64,000 nt of DNA from Meira nashicola (Eukaryota > Basidiomycota > Exobasidiomycetes > Exobasidiales > Brachybasidiaceae): the NCBI GenBank assembly GCA_001600355.1, contig BCJU01000001.1, positions 4,650,013 through 4,714,012 on the forward strand, read 5' to 3'. Under the pieces are notes generated by a model. It saw only the letters and a list, made by a program, of their open reading frames with translations. It was not told the origin of the DNA and ran no database searches. The translations under genes were made by a program, and so were the position numbers. Positions 22,170-34,413 of this stretch are shown in pieces. Position 1 is the first letter of the stretch; the number at the start of each line of letters is the position of its first letter.

Positions 22170-23082
22170 ATGGCAACCAAGGCCGCCTCAAAAAGGCTCG
22201 GCAAAGAGGCCCAAATGATGGACAGGGATCCTCCGCCTTTCTGTTATGGCCGTCCAAGAGAAGATAATGTATTGGAATGGCACTTCATCCTACGTGGACC
22301 GCCAGACACTCCCTTTAATGGAGGTGAATATTGGGGACAATTGCTGTTTCCACCCGAATATCCATTCAAACCTCCAGGAATCAAAATGTCTACACCATCT
22401 GGTCGATTTCACACAGATACAAAGATTTGTACATCAATGAGTGATTTCCATCCTGGAAGTTGGAATCCAGCTTGGAGTGTTGCCAATATCCTCGTCGGAT
22501 TGCTCTCCTTTATGTGCTCGGATGAAATGACGACAGGAAGTGTGATGGCAACTCATGCTGATCGTCAAACATTGGCACAAAGGTCACATGCATTCAACAT
22601 CACTCAACCAAGATTCAAACGATTGTTCCCTGATTATTGTGATGCCAACATTCGCGCTTTGCCAAACATGGGCGAGAAGAAGAAGGATGGGGAAGAAGGT
22701 GCATCGAATACTACAAACCCAAGCACCACTACAACGAAGGACAAGTCAGAGACCTCTGCATTAGGTAAGGTGGGATGATAAATGAATGACACTTTTATCT
22801 TTGAGTATAACTGACATTATCTCTATTCTCGCAGAATCCGTGACTCAAAACAATACTTCAACAAAGGCCTCAACACTCATTGCCAGACATGCTCCTCGTA
22901 CAGAAGCAATAGTGCCCCAACGACAAAATCCCACGCAAGCCGCAGGACAGGCGCAACCAAACCAGCAAAGGTCTCGAGCTCTCTTCCCTCTCCTTGTAGC
23001 TTTGGCAGCTTATCTTTTCATTTCTCGACTGGCATCCATTATGGGAGGCAGTGCTGGTACTAGCACGGCAAGTGAAATCTAA
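22170..23082 (+). CDS. UBC6: Ubiquitin-conjugating enzyme Ubc6 (UBE2J-type), ER tail-anchored
   Basis: Two exons (22170-22764 and 22835-23082) encode 280 residues; the 70-base intron is GTAAGG...CAG. The E2 fold spans about residues 5-160, with LEWHFILRGPPDTPFNGGEY, then FPPEYPFKPPGI. The active-site Cys lies in KICTSMSDFHPGSWNPAWS, the diagnostic UBC6/UBE2J block that replaces the usual HPN. Exon 2 supplies a hydrophilic linker and a C-terminal hydrophobic helix (ALFPLLVALAAYLFISRLA), making a tail anchor. Known role: ER-associated degradation with Doa10-type ligases. The intron separates the catalytic part from the tail anchor, so retention would give a soluble E2. Confidence 0.92.
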
Positions 23083-23201
23083 ACAAGAATGCCCGTTTCC
23101 TTTAATAGTCATATCTGCTTCATATCCCTCCATTGTATTTTTTAGCATCCGGTATTTGTGTAATAGAGATTTTTCATTCGAATAAGTATACATTACAGAT
23201 T

Positions 23202-23855
23202 TCAAAGCCCACTTTCAAACTCTATTCCTTCTAAGCCCTGAATTTTAGGTTGAGCTCGCTGTTTGAAATCTCCCTCTTCACCCATACTTGCCTCTTGAAT
23301 TCCCACTTCACCGTCTTGTCCTAAAGTATCAGCTGCAGAAGGACCTGCTAAACCTTTGGCGGTTTCATGAACGGGGATTTTGTGTGTTCCAAGCGATTCA
23401 CGCAGACCTGTCATAAGGGAATATAAAGTGTAAGCTATTGTGCAAGATTGAGAATCATCCATCTGACTCACCTTGTTCACGCAATTCTTCATCTTGACGA
23501 GCTCTCTCGTCACTTTTCATTCCCTGTTACGATATAAAAGACGGTAAGGAACATTATTAATCAATCTTTTGGATGCAGTAAAACTTACCTCCGGTCCTGC
23601 TTGAATCAATTCCTGTGCATTTACTTGTCCTGATACGAGCCTTTTCGCTAGTTCTACGTTATTTTTGCTCAAATCGAGATGAAGAGAACGTAATTGATCA
23701 CGATATGCGTTTCCCGTATTCCCTTGATGTGCTTCATAAACGGCTTGTTCTAATTGTTGAGCAATAGCGGACGCTTGATCGGCTCCACTACTTCCTTCCG
23801 TATTGCTCAGAGTGGAAGTGAGTAACTTTGTGGATGATTGTCGAATATCCGTCAT
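23202..23855 (-). CDS. TFIIS central-domain mini-protein
   Basis: Three exons (23855-23589, 23523-23472, 23407-23202) give 174 residues; both introns start GTAAGT or GTGAGT and end in AG. The core QAVYEAHQGNTGNAYRDQLR, then SLHLDLSKNNVELAKRLVSG and ELIQAGPE, matches the TFIIS central domain that docks on RNA polymerase II, including the Y-R-x-x-[IL]-R-S-L pattern. The N-terminal TFIIS domain and the C-terminal zinc ribbon carrying the catalytic acidic pair are absent. The tail is short and acidic. It may be a polymerase-binding adaptor or competitor rather than a cleavage factor; that is inference. It is convergent with UBC6 (119 bases). Confidence 0.68.
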
Positions 23856-24105
23856 TGTTTGGATGTCTTACGATGGAAGTGGACTATCAATTTTGCTGTC
23901 AAACGTCGTTCAATGAATGACTGACAAATCCTGTGAAATTGTCAATTATACAAACAATACATGCATGTATCCATTCAATCTAGAATAGTGGAGGATGATG
24001 CATACGACTTCACGTGTGCAATTGAGGGGAAAAAAGGCACCGCGCTAAAAGTTGAGAAGAAAGTTGAATTTTCCGAACCTGTCCGCCATCATTTTGAAAA
24101 ATTGA

Positions 24106-25350
24106 ATGATGAGTCGATCGATTGTAAGACAGGCTGGACGGTATCTTCCGTCTAGTCGACTCTCAAGTGTTACAGTACGAACACTTTCAACTTCGCCATG
24201 CATTTGCAGCAAAGATGCCAAAAAGCCATCTATTGCCAATATTGCAGAATTGCGAAAATTGATGCCGGGTACGAGTATGATTAAAGCAAAAGAAGCCTTG
24301 ACAGTAGCATCAAATGATATAAAAGAAGCTTTAGTATGGCTTGAAAAGGATTTACAAGTGACTGGTGCAAAAAAGGCTTCAAAAGTTAGTGATAGGGAGG
24401 CAAAAGAAGGAGGTGTGGCGGTATGCATAGTCACAGATGGAATTCCGGCCTCTACCACAACTAATTCTCAACAACAAGGCGTTCGATTTTCACCAATCAC
24501 TTTAGCAGCAAGAGCTGGAATCGTTGAATTGAATTGTGAAACTGATTTTGTCGGTAGAAATGAAATCTTTCAAGCACTTTTAGCCGATATAGCACATACG
24601 GTAGCTCTCTTTCCAACTTTAGCAATTGACGATAGCACTTCTTCATCTTCATCGTCACAAAATATGATCGACATTCCTTTAGCACAACTACTCGAATTTC
24701 CACTCATCCCAAAGCCCTCACCTGAAGGAGAAAGATCAAAACCTGCTCCAAAGACAGTAGGTAACGCTATTCTTGATGTAGTTTCAAGATTAGGCGAACG
24801 AATTCACCTAGCAAGAGCTTCTTCACTCAGCAATATAGCAACACCTGCAGCTGATGCACCAAGAAGGAGCGAATCACCTCAAACTTTATCGCCATGGTTT
24901 GTTGCCAGCTCATTTGCACATGGATCTTCTTCTACACAAAGTACGGAAGGAGGACCACAAGTTTCGATTGGAAAAGTAGGCTCACTCCTTTTGACCCGAG
25001 TTCAACGTCAAGCTCAATCTTCCAGCCCTGCAGAAGAAACTTCATTACCCATCCTACGTAGTCTAACTCGTTCACTCGCACGTCAAGCTGCTGGAATGCC
25101 AACCAGATCGATCGAGCCAACAGGTAAAGCAGAAGATGCTGATGAGAGCCTCTATTCTCAGTCATTTATAATGCGTTTGACAGCCTCCAAACTACCGGGA
25201 GAAGTACTAGAAGTGGGTGAACCTACTGTCAAACAAGTTTTGCAGGCTTGGGGAAGTGCATGGACCGGGCAAGAATCATCAAATGACTCAGTCCAAGTAA
25301 CAGCAATGAGGAGATGGCAGCTAGGGGAGCCGTTCGAGGTCCAGAATTGA
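24106..25350 (+). CDS. Mitochondrial elongation factor Ts
   Basis: This single-exon gene encodes 414 residues. The start is an ATG-ATG pair; the leader (residues 1-40) is Arg/Ser-rich with no acids and fits mitochondrial import. The N-terminal EF-Ts domain has ELRKLMPGTSMIKAKEALTV and EALVWLEKDL. The core signature VELNCETDFVGRNEIF is the classic EF-Ts motif. EF-Ts recycles EF-Tu-GDP during mitochondrial translation. The C-terminal half is longer than in bacterial EF-Ts, with Ser-rich insertions. It is convergent with GET2, 73 bases apart. Confidence 0.92.
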   Translation: MMSRSIVRQAGRYLPSSRLSSVTVRTLSTSPCICSKDAKKPSIANIAELRKLMPGTSMIKAKEALTVASNDIKEALVWLEKDLQVTGAKKASKVSDREAKEGGVAVCIVTDGIPASTTTNSQQQGVRFSPITLAARAGIVELNCETDFVGRNEIFQALLADIAHTVALFPTLAIDDSTSSSSSSQNMIDIPLAQLLEFPLIPKPSPEGERSKPAPKTVGNAILDVVSRLGERIHLARASSLSNIATPAADAPRRSESPQTLSPWFVASSFAHGSSSTQSTEGGPQVSIGKVGSLLLTRVQRQAQSSSPAEETSLPILRSLTRSLARQAAGMPTRSIEPTGKAEDADESLYSQSFIMRLTASKLPGEVLEVGEPTVKQVLQAWGSAWTGQESSNDSVQVTAMRRWQLGEPFEVQN

Positions 25351-25423
25351 ATAGAATTCTTCACTTGCACACACACAAAACATCTTTATCATTGTAGAAT
25401 TTGCAATTAATACGTTTCTAAAT

Positions 25424-26638
25424 TTACATAGGAGGTCCTGCTGGATTAATGATATCAGGCGCAGCATGCACGGTTTCACTGATCACAGCCTGAGCAGCAT
25501 CAGCAATGTTCTGAATTCCGCTAGCCAGGATTCCTTGCGGCATAGAAGCATCTGATGGTGCTAAAATTGGATCTACACCGACCTTCCAAGAAGCAAAAAG
25601 GATAGCACATCCGATCGTAAATACAACAACTGCAATATCATTAACGAAAGCATCCAAAAGCGGTAGGTAAGATGCTAATGTTCGAATCAAAAGTTGAATG
25701 TTTGCGTTTGGAATAAAAGATGCGACCTTTAGTAGGAAACCAGGTGGAGCTGGTCTCCTTCGCTGTAGCATAATTCGCATACTCTGTAATCCAATTTCCA
25801 ATGTAATGAATAGCCAAAACACAGGCACTCCTTCGGGAATTGGCAAACCAAAACTTTCCATGCTGAAATACTTTGATTCCCATTGTGCCGGTCTTTCATA
25901 TGCCAAACGTGCCCATCTATGTAGGGAAGACATGTGTGCAAATTTGTCCAAGATTTGTTCTGTTGCATGTTCTGTGACCGTTTGTTTTGCATCTGCATGT
26001 CGTCCGAATAAAGCACCGTAAACCAAAGCAATACCAAAGATGGCAAAAATAAAAACACGAAGAAGGTTGAAGATTGCGTCTGTTGTACTTGGTCCTGCAG
26101 GAGCTTGTTGAACTGTAGCCGCACCTGGACCAAATGGAAAAGGTGATTGTGGTCCAGCACCACCTGGACCTTGTCCCGGTTGCCCTGGTTGTCCTTGCGA
26201 AGCATTCATCATTGCTTCTTGCATAGCACGCATCATTCCTTGTAAATCTTGTGGCATACTCGCTTGATCTGCTTGTCCTCCTGCACCTGCCATTTGCTGT
26301 TGTTGCATCATTGCCAAAAATGGATTAGTCTGTGCTGATTGTTGTTGTGAGATATCAATATCCTGTGGATCATCATCTGCATTCCCTGTCCCTCCACGAA
26401 GAGCAGCATTCGCTCTTTGTATAACTTCATCGTCATCTATACTGGCAGTTGTATTACCTCCTCCTCCAAGTGGCTTTGGTGGATTTGAGTATAAAGCTTC
26501 TGCTTCTCCTCCACGACCTGTTTTTGTAATTCTGGCCAATCTATCATTTCCGGCGCCTAAAATTCTGGCTTTTCGTGCTTCCCGTCTTGCCTTTGCATCA
26601 GCAGCTGCTGAGCTGGTATCAGTCTCTTCTGAAGCCAT
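25424..26638 (-). CDS. GET2: GET complex receptor subunit Get2 (CAML-like)
   Basis: The product is 404 residues from ATG 26638; an in-frame ATG at 26689 would add 17 residues without family features. The N-terminal basic helix (ARREARKARILGAGNDRLAR) is the Get3-binding motif of Get2. A Gln/Gly-rich linker follows (about 100-190). Three hydrophobic segments (about 195-220, 275-295, 345-370) form the membrane domain. Get2 with Get1 is the ER receptor that accepts tail-anchored proteins from the Get3 ATPase. UBC6 in this window is itself tail-anchored, but the neighbourhood is probably coincidental. Confidence 0.78.
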   Translation of the reverse strand: MASEETDTSSAAADAKARREARKARILGAGNDRLARITKTGRGGEAEALYSNPPKPLGGGGNTTASIDDDEVIQRANAALRGGTGNADDDPQDIDISQQQSAQTNPFLAMMQQQQMAGAGGQADQASMPQDLQGMMRAMQEAMMNASQGQPGQPGQGPGGAGPQSPFPFGPGAATVQQAPAGPSTTDAIFNLLRVFIFAIFGIALVYGALFGRHADAKQTVTEHATEQILDKFAHMSSLHRWARLAYERPAQWESKYFSMESFGLPIPEGVPVFWLFITLEIGLQSMRIMLQRRRPAPPGFLLKVASFIPNANIQLLIRTLASYLPLLDAFVNDIAVVVFTIGCAILFASWKVGVDPILAPSDASMPQGILASGIQNIADAAQAVISETVHAAPDIINPAGPPM

Positions 26639-26973
26639 TTTGTTGGATGTGATGGCATGATAATAAGGAATATCATTCCCATCCATCATGCTTGATTGCT
26701 TGACACGTTGGTCTGATCGCGCTCTAAAAGCTTATAATCTTCCCATGCGCACGTGCATTTAGTTGACAGATGGACAACCGCTCTTGATTTACGCCAAAAA
26801 GATGTCCGGTCTGAACCGCCTAGACAGCGCGCCCGCGAGCACAAGCGAATAGAAGTTGGGCAGTTACTATTCACGCGTGCGCCTTCGTATCTCCAGCTTT
26901 GAACAATTTGGAAAGCTTGATCACAATCAAACCTTCTTATCCTTCTCCATCACCGATTCGAATATCGCCCATC

Positions 26974-27462
26974 ATGAACCCTGTCGCCGCCCGTTCAGCA
27001 TTGCGTTTTGCAGCCAGACCTGCTGCTTTACGTTCAACAATCGGTCAACAAAGTCAACGTAGATTCGCAGCTTCTGAATCTATGGGTCAAGATTTGATCA
27101 AAGAACGTAATCATCATAAAGATCATGCAGGTAAATCTGCTGACCTTTGGCGTAAAGTTTCCATTTACGGTTGCATTCCTTTTGCTATCGTTATGGCTGT
27201 TTACATTGGACGTATAGAAACTGAACATTTACATCATCGTGATCATGAAATTGAAGAAAATGGTGGTGAATTGCCTGAAACAACAAAGTACGATTATAAT
27301 GATATTCGCAAGAAGGTAGGTATTCTTTAGCAATGTGCGACTTTCTCCATCAAACTTCTGACATTTTCTTTCCCATTCTTACAGCCATTCCCATGGGCAA
27401 ACGGAGGAAAGGATAACTCATTCTTCTGGAACCCAAAGGCAAACCGCAGCGTGGATCTTTAA
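26974..27462 (+). CDS. COX13: Cytochrome c oxidase subunit VIa (Cox13)
   Basis: Exons 26974-27315 and 27385-27462 encode 139 residues; the 69-base intron is GTAGGT...CAG. The leader is a mitochondrial presequence (residues 1-33: Arg/Ala-rich). One transmembrane helix (ISIYGCIPFAIVMAVYIG-type, about 62-82) is followed by an His-rich segment and PTTKYDYNDIRKK-like sequence. The short second exon gives PFPWANGGKDNSFFWNPKAN, the conserved COX6A C-terminus. Splicing is required to reach this motif. An upstream in-frame ATG (26899) exists but the second gives a better presequence. Confidence 0.9.
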
Positions 27463-27634
27463 ACAATTGTATCACTTTGGAGGCATCGTTCCTCACTAAT
27501 GCAAACAACATAAATCTAAAATCAAACTCGACTAGTGTGAATGATGCAAAAAGGTAAGATTGATTTTGGAAGTACAAATATTTAGTCTACATTCAGCAGT
27601 GCAGTGATAAAAGGCAAGGGTATTGGTATGTGGT

Positions 27635-30600
27635 TTACGTCCTGGCAAGTTCAGGTCCAATACGATGTCTACATTGGACACACAAAACGGGTCTCTGTAA
27701 TGAAGATATCTCTCGAGGGGTCAAACGCTCTTCAAAGTCGGAATATGATCTTCCACTCTCTTTCCAAGATTGCTCTTCTTTGTGTAAATTTTGGAAACGA
27801 TGGAACCAATCACCATATTCATCTGGACTCTGAACTTCAACCTCTGCTTCTTCAGGCATCGGCCACCAATAAGGCGAAAATGCTGTTGCACATCGAAGAC
27901 ATTCGCGCGGCAGAAATGCGGAAGATTGAGATTTTGGTATGCTTCCGTTAAGGTGTCGCAAAGGCTGTTGTTTACTGTCCTGAAAATTTGCCCCGTTTGA
28001 CTTTATTGCATTACTGCCGATAATTGAAAGCAGAGAGCTCTCTTTTGAATTTCGATTGAATCCGGTATTGGCAGTAAATGTCTTCCTATTTGGCTTGTTT
28101 TCGTTCGAAGAAAAGTGCCAGATAGTACCGTTTCCGAGTAAGACATCAAATCTCTTGGCTCTTCGTAGGAGAGGGTAACTTGTTGGATCGTAAGATGCAG
28201 TTGTACCGCCAACAGATACTCCCGAAGACGGTGCTCGGACATTTTTATGAGTTACTGCAAAGATTTGCGTTGCCGTTTTGCTATCTGTACCGTTGTTCGT
28301 TGAAATATCTGCACTTGGGTCAATTTCGCTCAAATCGATCAAATTTCTCAATTTTGCAACATCAGCGTGAACATCACAATACACTGCTGCTGACATATGG
28401 CCTGTTTCACCCTTGAATGTTGCAGTTGCAACCGTATCCCGTCTTGTACTTTTGACAGGCGTGAGATCCAATCCCATCGTAAATCCATTTTGTTTGTGTG
28501 CACAAGAAACGTGAAAAGTTCGTTTACAAGATGGTTCCGAACATGAAACGCATGCGCCTTCTTTCTTTTCACATAGATCACAAACGGCTTCATATCTCCA
28601 AAACGGCAGATTTCCGGCTCCTTCCACGATTTTCATTTGTTCAGGTTCGGTAAAGGCCAATTCGTTGATATAAAGAGCGCAGAGTAAATGCGTCCAATTA
28701 TTGCATTCCGTTGGTTTATAAGCATCCAAAGCGTCTAATGGTGAGATTGGTGCAACACTGGCAGATTGTGTATTGCCAACATTCTTGCGTGGTCTGCCTA
28801 CAGGTCGTACTGTTGTTGGTGCTATCATTTGAATCTCTGTCGGAAGAGGTGGCTTTGGGCATAAGATGCAACGTGGAGTCAAGGCAGCATCCAATGTCTT
28901 TTCGTTCATGCATGCATCGCAGTGCCATGTCTCGCTTGAAACTTCTTCATCTGTCAATCCAAAGCAACCTTGATGAACGCTCAGAGAGCATTGTCGACAT
29001 TGAATCAAACTTCGCTTTGGCTCCATCTTCCTACATAGTACACATTTGCTTGGCTCAAACTTGGCCACAATAGGCGCTGGAGGCGGAGTAGAAGCACTAG
29101 AAGACCCTTTAACCGATTCGGATCTGGCCAATTTGGCAACTTTTGTAACATGAGAAGGCACAGCCGCTGATTCTTCTTGTGCTTCTCTTTTGCGCGTAAG
29201 GATTTCTGAGGGAGATTCTGCAGCATATCTTCGCCAGTATACACCACAATTGACGCAAAGTCTTCTATTGTGCCATGAGTACGGTCCTTTGTACCATACT
29301 GAAGATTGTGTGGTAGTACACATCTTGCAGGTTTTATTGAGAGAAGTGGGAGTTGTGCTTCCGGACTGTAAGCTTGCGGATACATTCGTTGTACTGATGC
29401 TGGAGGCTTGCGTTCCTAGAGAAGAAGGAGCAGGAATGACAATCGTTTTCGAAGTGCTAGCTTCAGTGTCATCATTCCATACGGATAAAGATGGAGAGAC
29501 AGCCCTGGTAACAGAATCTTCCTTTGAACTTGCATTTACGTCCGTCATTGCTTCAGTTGATTTTTGTCGTTCTTCTTGCCATTGTTCGCCCAACTTTTGT
29601 CCTTTCCAAGAATATAATTTGCGTACAATTTGTCCAGGAGTCTTTGTAGGAATTGCACGTTTGAGTGACTTTACATCTGCTCCAAATTCAACAATTGCTT
29701 TTTCAAATTGCTTGTTCTCTTTAGGCGACCAATGGATGATGTCCAGTTGTTCATCAGTACTTCTTGACAAATTGGCAAGTGCTTCTGGTCCATTACCTTT
29801 ATGAATTACCATCAATTGAGCGGCACGATTTAGCAATCCGACTTCATGGGCATGTGCTTGAAAATGTTTGTCGCATAAACGCATGTATGCATCCATGACT
29901 TTGTCCACTACAATTTTTGGTCTCCACAATACATCTACACTTTCATCAAAGCCACGTTCGAAATCTTTTTCCGTTACTGGTTTGAATAAATCAATGGATG
30001 GAAGGCCAGGTGCAGGTGTACCACCGCCTCCTGAAAAAGTTCCGTCTATCGAAGGCAAAGGCAATGTGGATAAAATTGGAGTATTTGTTCCGCCGGTATC
30101 TGTGCTCTTCTTGATCTTTGGCGGTCGACCAGGAGGCCTTTTTGCTTGTTTGGTGATCTCTTCTGAGAGAATTACAGCTTCATTGTTTTCCGGTCGAATG
30201 TATGTTCCCAATCCTAGTTCTTCTTGTTCCTGCCATGTGATGACAGGCGTCTGAAATTTGACACCTAATCTAGGTGCTGCAAGAGGGTAAATAGAATCAA
30301 ACGGATCCAAAACATCTCTTGCAGTTGTATGTTCTCCGAAGTATCGATATGGCCATCTATTAAAACACCTTGTTCCTCTTTCATCGTCTAATGTTTTCCG
30401 ATCAGATATAGATGATGATGCAGGCGAAACTTCTCTAGATTGATCTGAAACGGACGAATCCTCGCTTCCATTTGCAAATCTTGAAGTGGTAGAGTATCCT
30501 CCTCTTCCTCTACCTCTACCTCTGCCACGACCTCTACCTCGTGTTCCGGGTCCCATCCTTAGTGAACCTTGATTACCCGGTAAGCGAGATACGCTACTCG

Positions 30601-31929
30601 GATCTTCATCAATCGGACTGTTCATACTACTTGATCCGCCTCCTGACATGGCCAAAGATGCATCCATTGCTGCTGCTCTTGTCATTGGTAAACCTTGTGA
30701 TTGTTCTCTCTTTTTTGAGCAAGGTGCACATGTCCAACTATAACCTTTTGCCGGTTTGGCTACCAAAGGTGGATTTAAACATGTCATATGAAAATATTCC
30801 TTGCACGTATCACATCGAACTGATTCTGATCCTGCTGCCCATTCAACGCAAACGCTACAAGAACGCACAGGACCACAAATGTCAATCGATAATCCAGGCT
30901 CAGCCACAATAAAGGAATATCGATTCCTCAATGTTGTAAGGACATCCTTGGGTGCATTGTGTACGCGATCCGTGGGTATGACATCGTAAGATTTATGTAA
31001 GAAACGATCAAACAATTGATGAAAATAGAAATGATCATCAGTCTTTTTCCATGCTGAAACGGCAGGAGCATCACCGATCAAATCACGATGTCGTACTTGA
31101 CATTTTCCTCGAATATTTTCCAATGCAAAAACATCAGAATGCATTGTGGCGACTAATAATCTTGGATCATAAATTGCACGATGAGAAATATCTCTTTGAC
31201 GTAAGTAGATATTTGCACGAACTTGTAAGGTACCTGATGAACTTGCTACAACGGCTGCACCTTTCCTTGAAGCAGATGCAGTAACAAATTCCATCACACG
31301 GGCGATAAAGTACGGTTCGCCTGCACCTGGTGCCCATGGTGATGAAATGTAAATGTGATCTGTGGTGTAAAGTGAAGAAGGGTAGATTAGGTTAGTAGAT
31401 GATCAATCATGCGCACGCATCAAAATTACATGATGGCAGAAGGAATTTAGAGAGATATAGGGAAAAAGAAAGTTTGCCCACGGAGTGGAGGGGTAAAGGG
31501 GCCGAAAAATTGATGAAAATGTCAAGATGGTTTAGAGAAGGATTTGGTAAAAATTTATGATGATGTGTGGTAGGAAAGAAAAAGAAGAGAGTTTGTAATG
31601 CGCGTGAAGGACGTAGAAGAAGATATAAAGGGTAACAATACAATCTTCAAAGTCACATAAAACATTGCGCAATTACGGCGATAATGATGACCATGGCAAA
31701 GTATAATGATGCAGAGAAGATCAAAGAAGAAAAATGATGGAATGTAGAATGCAATTTGTCTTGTCATTCTTGGCAAATATTCATTCTTTTATTTTTACTC
31801 ACCGTTTATTGCGATTGAAGTCCCGTCGCGAATTGTAACGCGCGTCATAGGTAAGGCAGGCCGTATACTTGCCGCACTGCCAGATTTTGACAATGTGGAT
31901 GAAGCTGAAGATGTGGCGATTGCGGCCAT
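27635..31929 (-). CDS. SNT2: Snt2-like chromatin reader (BAH-PHD-SANT-GATA-PHD-ePHD)
   Basis: Exon 1 is 31929-31803 and exon 2 is 31359-27635, joined over a 443-base intron (GTGAGT...CAG) to give 1283 residues. Splicing restores the BAH start (INDHIYISSPWAPGAGEPYF). Order: BAH (about 35-170), PHD1 (about 197-245, CSVCVEW...CAPC), Arg-Gly-rich linker, SANT (about 580-630, HWSPKENKQFEKAIVEFGAD), GATA-type C-x2-C-x18-C-x2-C finger (about 718), PHD2 (about 813, CVLCRKMEP) and extended PHD (about 870-1010, ending FHVSCAHKQNG). This is the Snt2 layout, a histone-tail reader in Rpd3L/Ecm5- or Lid2-type complexes that links chromatin to stress responses. It is nuclear. Confidence 0.87.
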
Positions 31930-34413
31930 TTTTGATTGATTGTTTGAGTGGCGATTGAATTTTGAGTGTTTTGAAAATATTGTTTTTAGGGAATTGGTAA
32001 GGACAGGAAGGAGTAGGTGATCTCGTCTTTTTTTTTTCTTCTGGCCTATTGTATGGCTTTTTTTAAATGGACATCGATTGTACACAATCAAATGTGACAA
32101 GATTGATGTCCATTTATTCCTTCTGATTTGATGATTGTATACCTTTGAACCATAGAGAAAGATAACCTGTTTGTGTGTGTATGTGTGAGAGAGAAGAAGG
32201 ATGTACAAAAAGGTTGAATTTGAAAAAAAGAGGACGGAAAGTACGGTAGTGTGTGATTAGAGAGAAATGTTTATAAATAAATAAAAATCCGCCTACGCAT
32301 ACGACAACGCTAGAGTGATCTTATGCGCAATCCTTTCTCGCATATAGTTACGCACCTTTCAAAAGCAGACAGAAGAGAGAGAAAAAAAGGGCAGTAATAT
32401 TTTCGCACGCATGCATATACTTGCTCGCCCAATTTTGCGCAATTACTCCTCTTGCTCGATTCAAGTTAATTTTTTCGTTGGTTTCAATTGGAAAGCCGTG
32501 TTGAAAAATATTGGTTAATTGTTAGACTGGATTTGAACTTGATTGTCTAAAAGTTGAAGGAGGAATAATAAAAATCTTGACTAAATGCTGCTACAAGATT
32601 TGCAAGAAGAAGAAGGGATTTCCTTTGAAGTCCTGTCACAAGATCGATCAGGAGAATTTTTTGATCACCCCTGTGAAATGTGAGAAGTCGATCTTTTTAT
32701 AGTGTTTCAATGGAATGATTAGAATATAGTAATGCAAGAAGCAGAAGAAATGAGTAGTTGATTTTGCAACCAAAAGATATTCTCGATCAAATTAGATCAG
32801 AACAATCCAAATCACGGAAGCTGCGATGTTGTTATACACTTCTTTATACACCAAAGAAGATAAGGACGTATGCCCAAAAACAAAGTAATGATACACCTTT
32901 TACGCCACAATAATATCAATGATTAAAGTGTATGTAATCCAGGGTATTTTTTTATGATGAGAAAGATGAAATGGATGACGATGGTAGATTTAACGTTTTA
33001 TCATTTTTTCAGGTGTAGTACTTTATCCCGTTACACATATGCATATACATATATATGTACCTCCTTGAGCCAACTCTACTTCAATTACGGCAATTTTTGT
33101 ATATGCATGTATTATTCTTACGGAGTTGTACAATTATAATTATTGTTTGTACCTTCTATATTAGCCGACACTGTGGAAACGTCGTGGCGTTTCTTTTGTT
33201 TTAGAAAAAGGGCGTAAAGGCACAGGCAGAATATCACTCTCGTCAATGTACATACATACCGTACTTATAATAAATTTTATCTCTCTCCAGTTACATACAC
33301 TTTGACTGCATACGATTTAGCGCAAACTAGCGGACCTCACGGGGACCGCGCTGCGCCTGATTAAAAGAGAAAGACTTATTCCGGGGTTCATCTTCTAAAC
33401 TTTACAGTATCTTGCTTATCAAAGAAAATTGACACTCTTTCTTAGTCAAGGTGTATCAAATTTACTAGCATATCCTACTCTCCCCTTCTTTTATTGTCCA
33501 TACCTCATTCATACTATATGTGTACATACATTGCAAGCTAAGAAGATAATTACTAATCAGAGAGTCTTTTAAATTTATAGATTAAACATGTACTCTTTCA
33601 ATTGGTTAAGAGAAAGTATAGGCCACTCACTCAGTCATACTTTTCAGTCAGAGAGACAAATTCTGTTAACATAAGAAGAGCCCATACATTCACTAATAAG
33701 AGAAAGAAAGAGTCTTTGACATTTGATATTAAGTTTTAGAAATTATCAATTTTATAAAATCATACTTTTCTTGTTCCTTTATTCGATAATGAATAGGACT
33801 GCTGAAATACTCCTTAAGACTTTTCAGTTATTTAGAAATAAGAAATTAGTCTCTAACTCAAGGGAGAGTTCGATTTGATTTTATTAATATACAACATCCA
33901 TAAATCACATTAAATTAAAAAAATGTTAAAAAATTTATGATTGATTTTATTAGCGCCACGCTCGTTAGATTAGATAAGCATGCACTAGAAAGTAAACGCT
34001 ATTCCGTGTAGTTCATTGCCATCTTTAATGCCAAGGAACAGAGATTCCATGCTTCGACCTGATCGGCCTGGCATTGTTAGAGGCTATCGTGAATGGGGGC
34101 ATCTATTTCAAGCCGAAATCATTTCATAAAGTTTCATTCAGGAGAACTGAAATCAGTCGGAGTTAAAGGAACACCCCGGAAATCGAAAAAGCGTCGATGT
34201 CTATGAAGGCGCTAAAAATAATTTTCATAAAGTTGCATCCTATCGAACGCGTCAAGAATTGTTAAGATCTGAAGGCGATGGAAGGTAAGTCAATAAATGT
34301 AAGTTTTGTACTTCTTGCAAAGATATCGAGAAGAAAGTACTTTCTCAACGATGTACATTTCTTAGCATCATTCATTAGTCTTCTCTCACACATCAACCCC
34401 CATCCCACACAAG
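31930..34413. other. Large divergent intergenic region, SNT2 / DHX29-like
   Basis: This 2484-base region is the longest gene-free stretch in the window. It is A/T-rich with an alternating run at 33037-33058 and a 6-bp-stem inverted repeat (GAAACG/CGTTTC, 33176-33193). A GTAAGT at 34284 with AG acceptors near 34370 suggests a possible 5' UTR intron of the downstream helicase. I found no tRNA-like A/B boxes and no protein with family features. Confidence 0.5.

Noticed and set aside
33950..34270. Possible non-coding RNA or gene remnant upstream of the DHX29-like gene
   Set aside because: Short inverted words occur, but no stable structure or protein similarity could be supported by eye.
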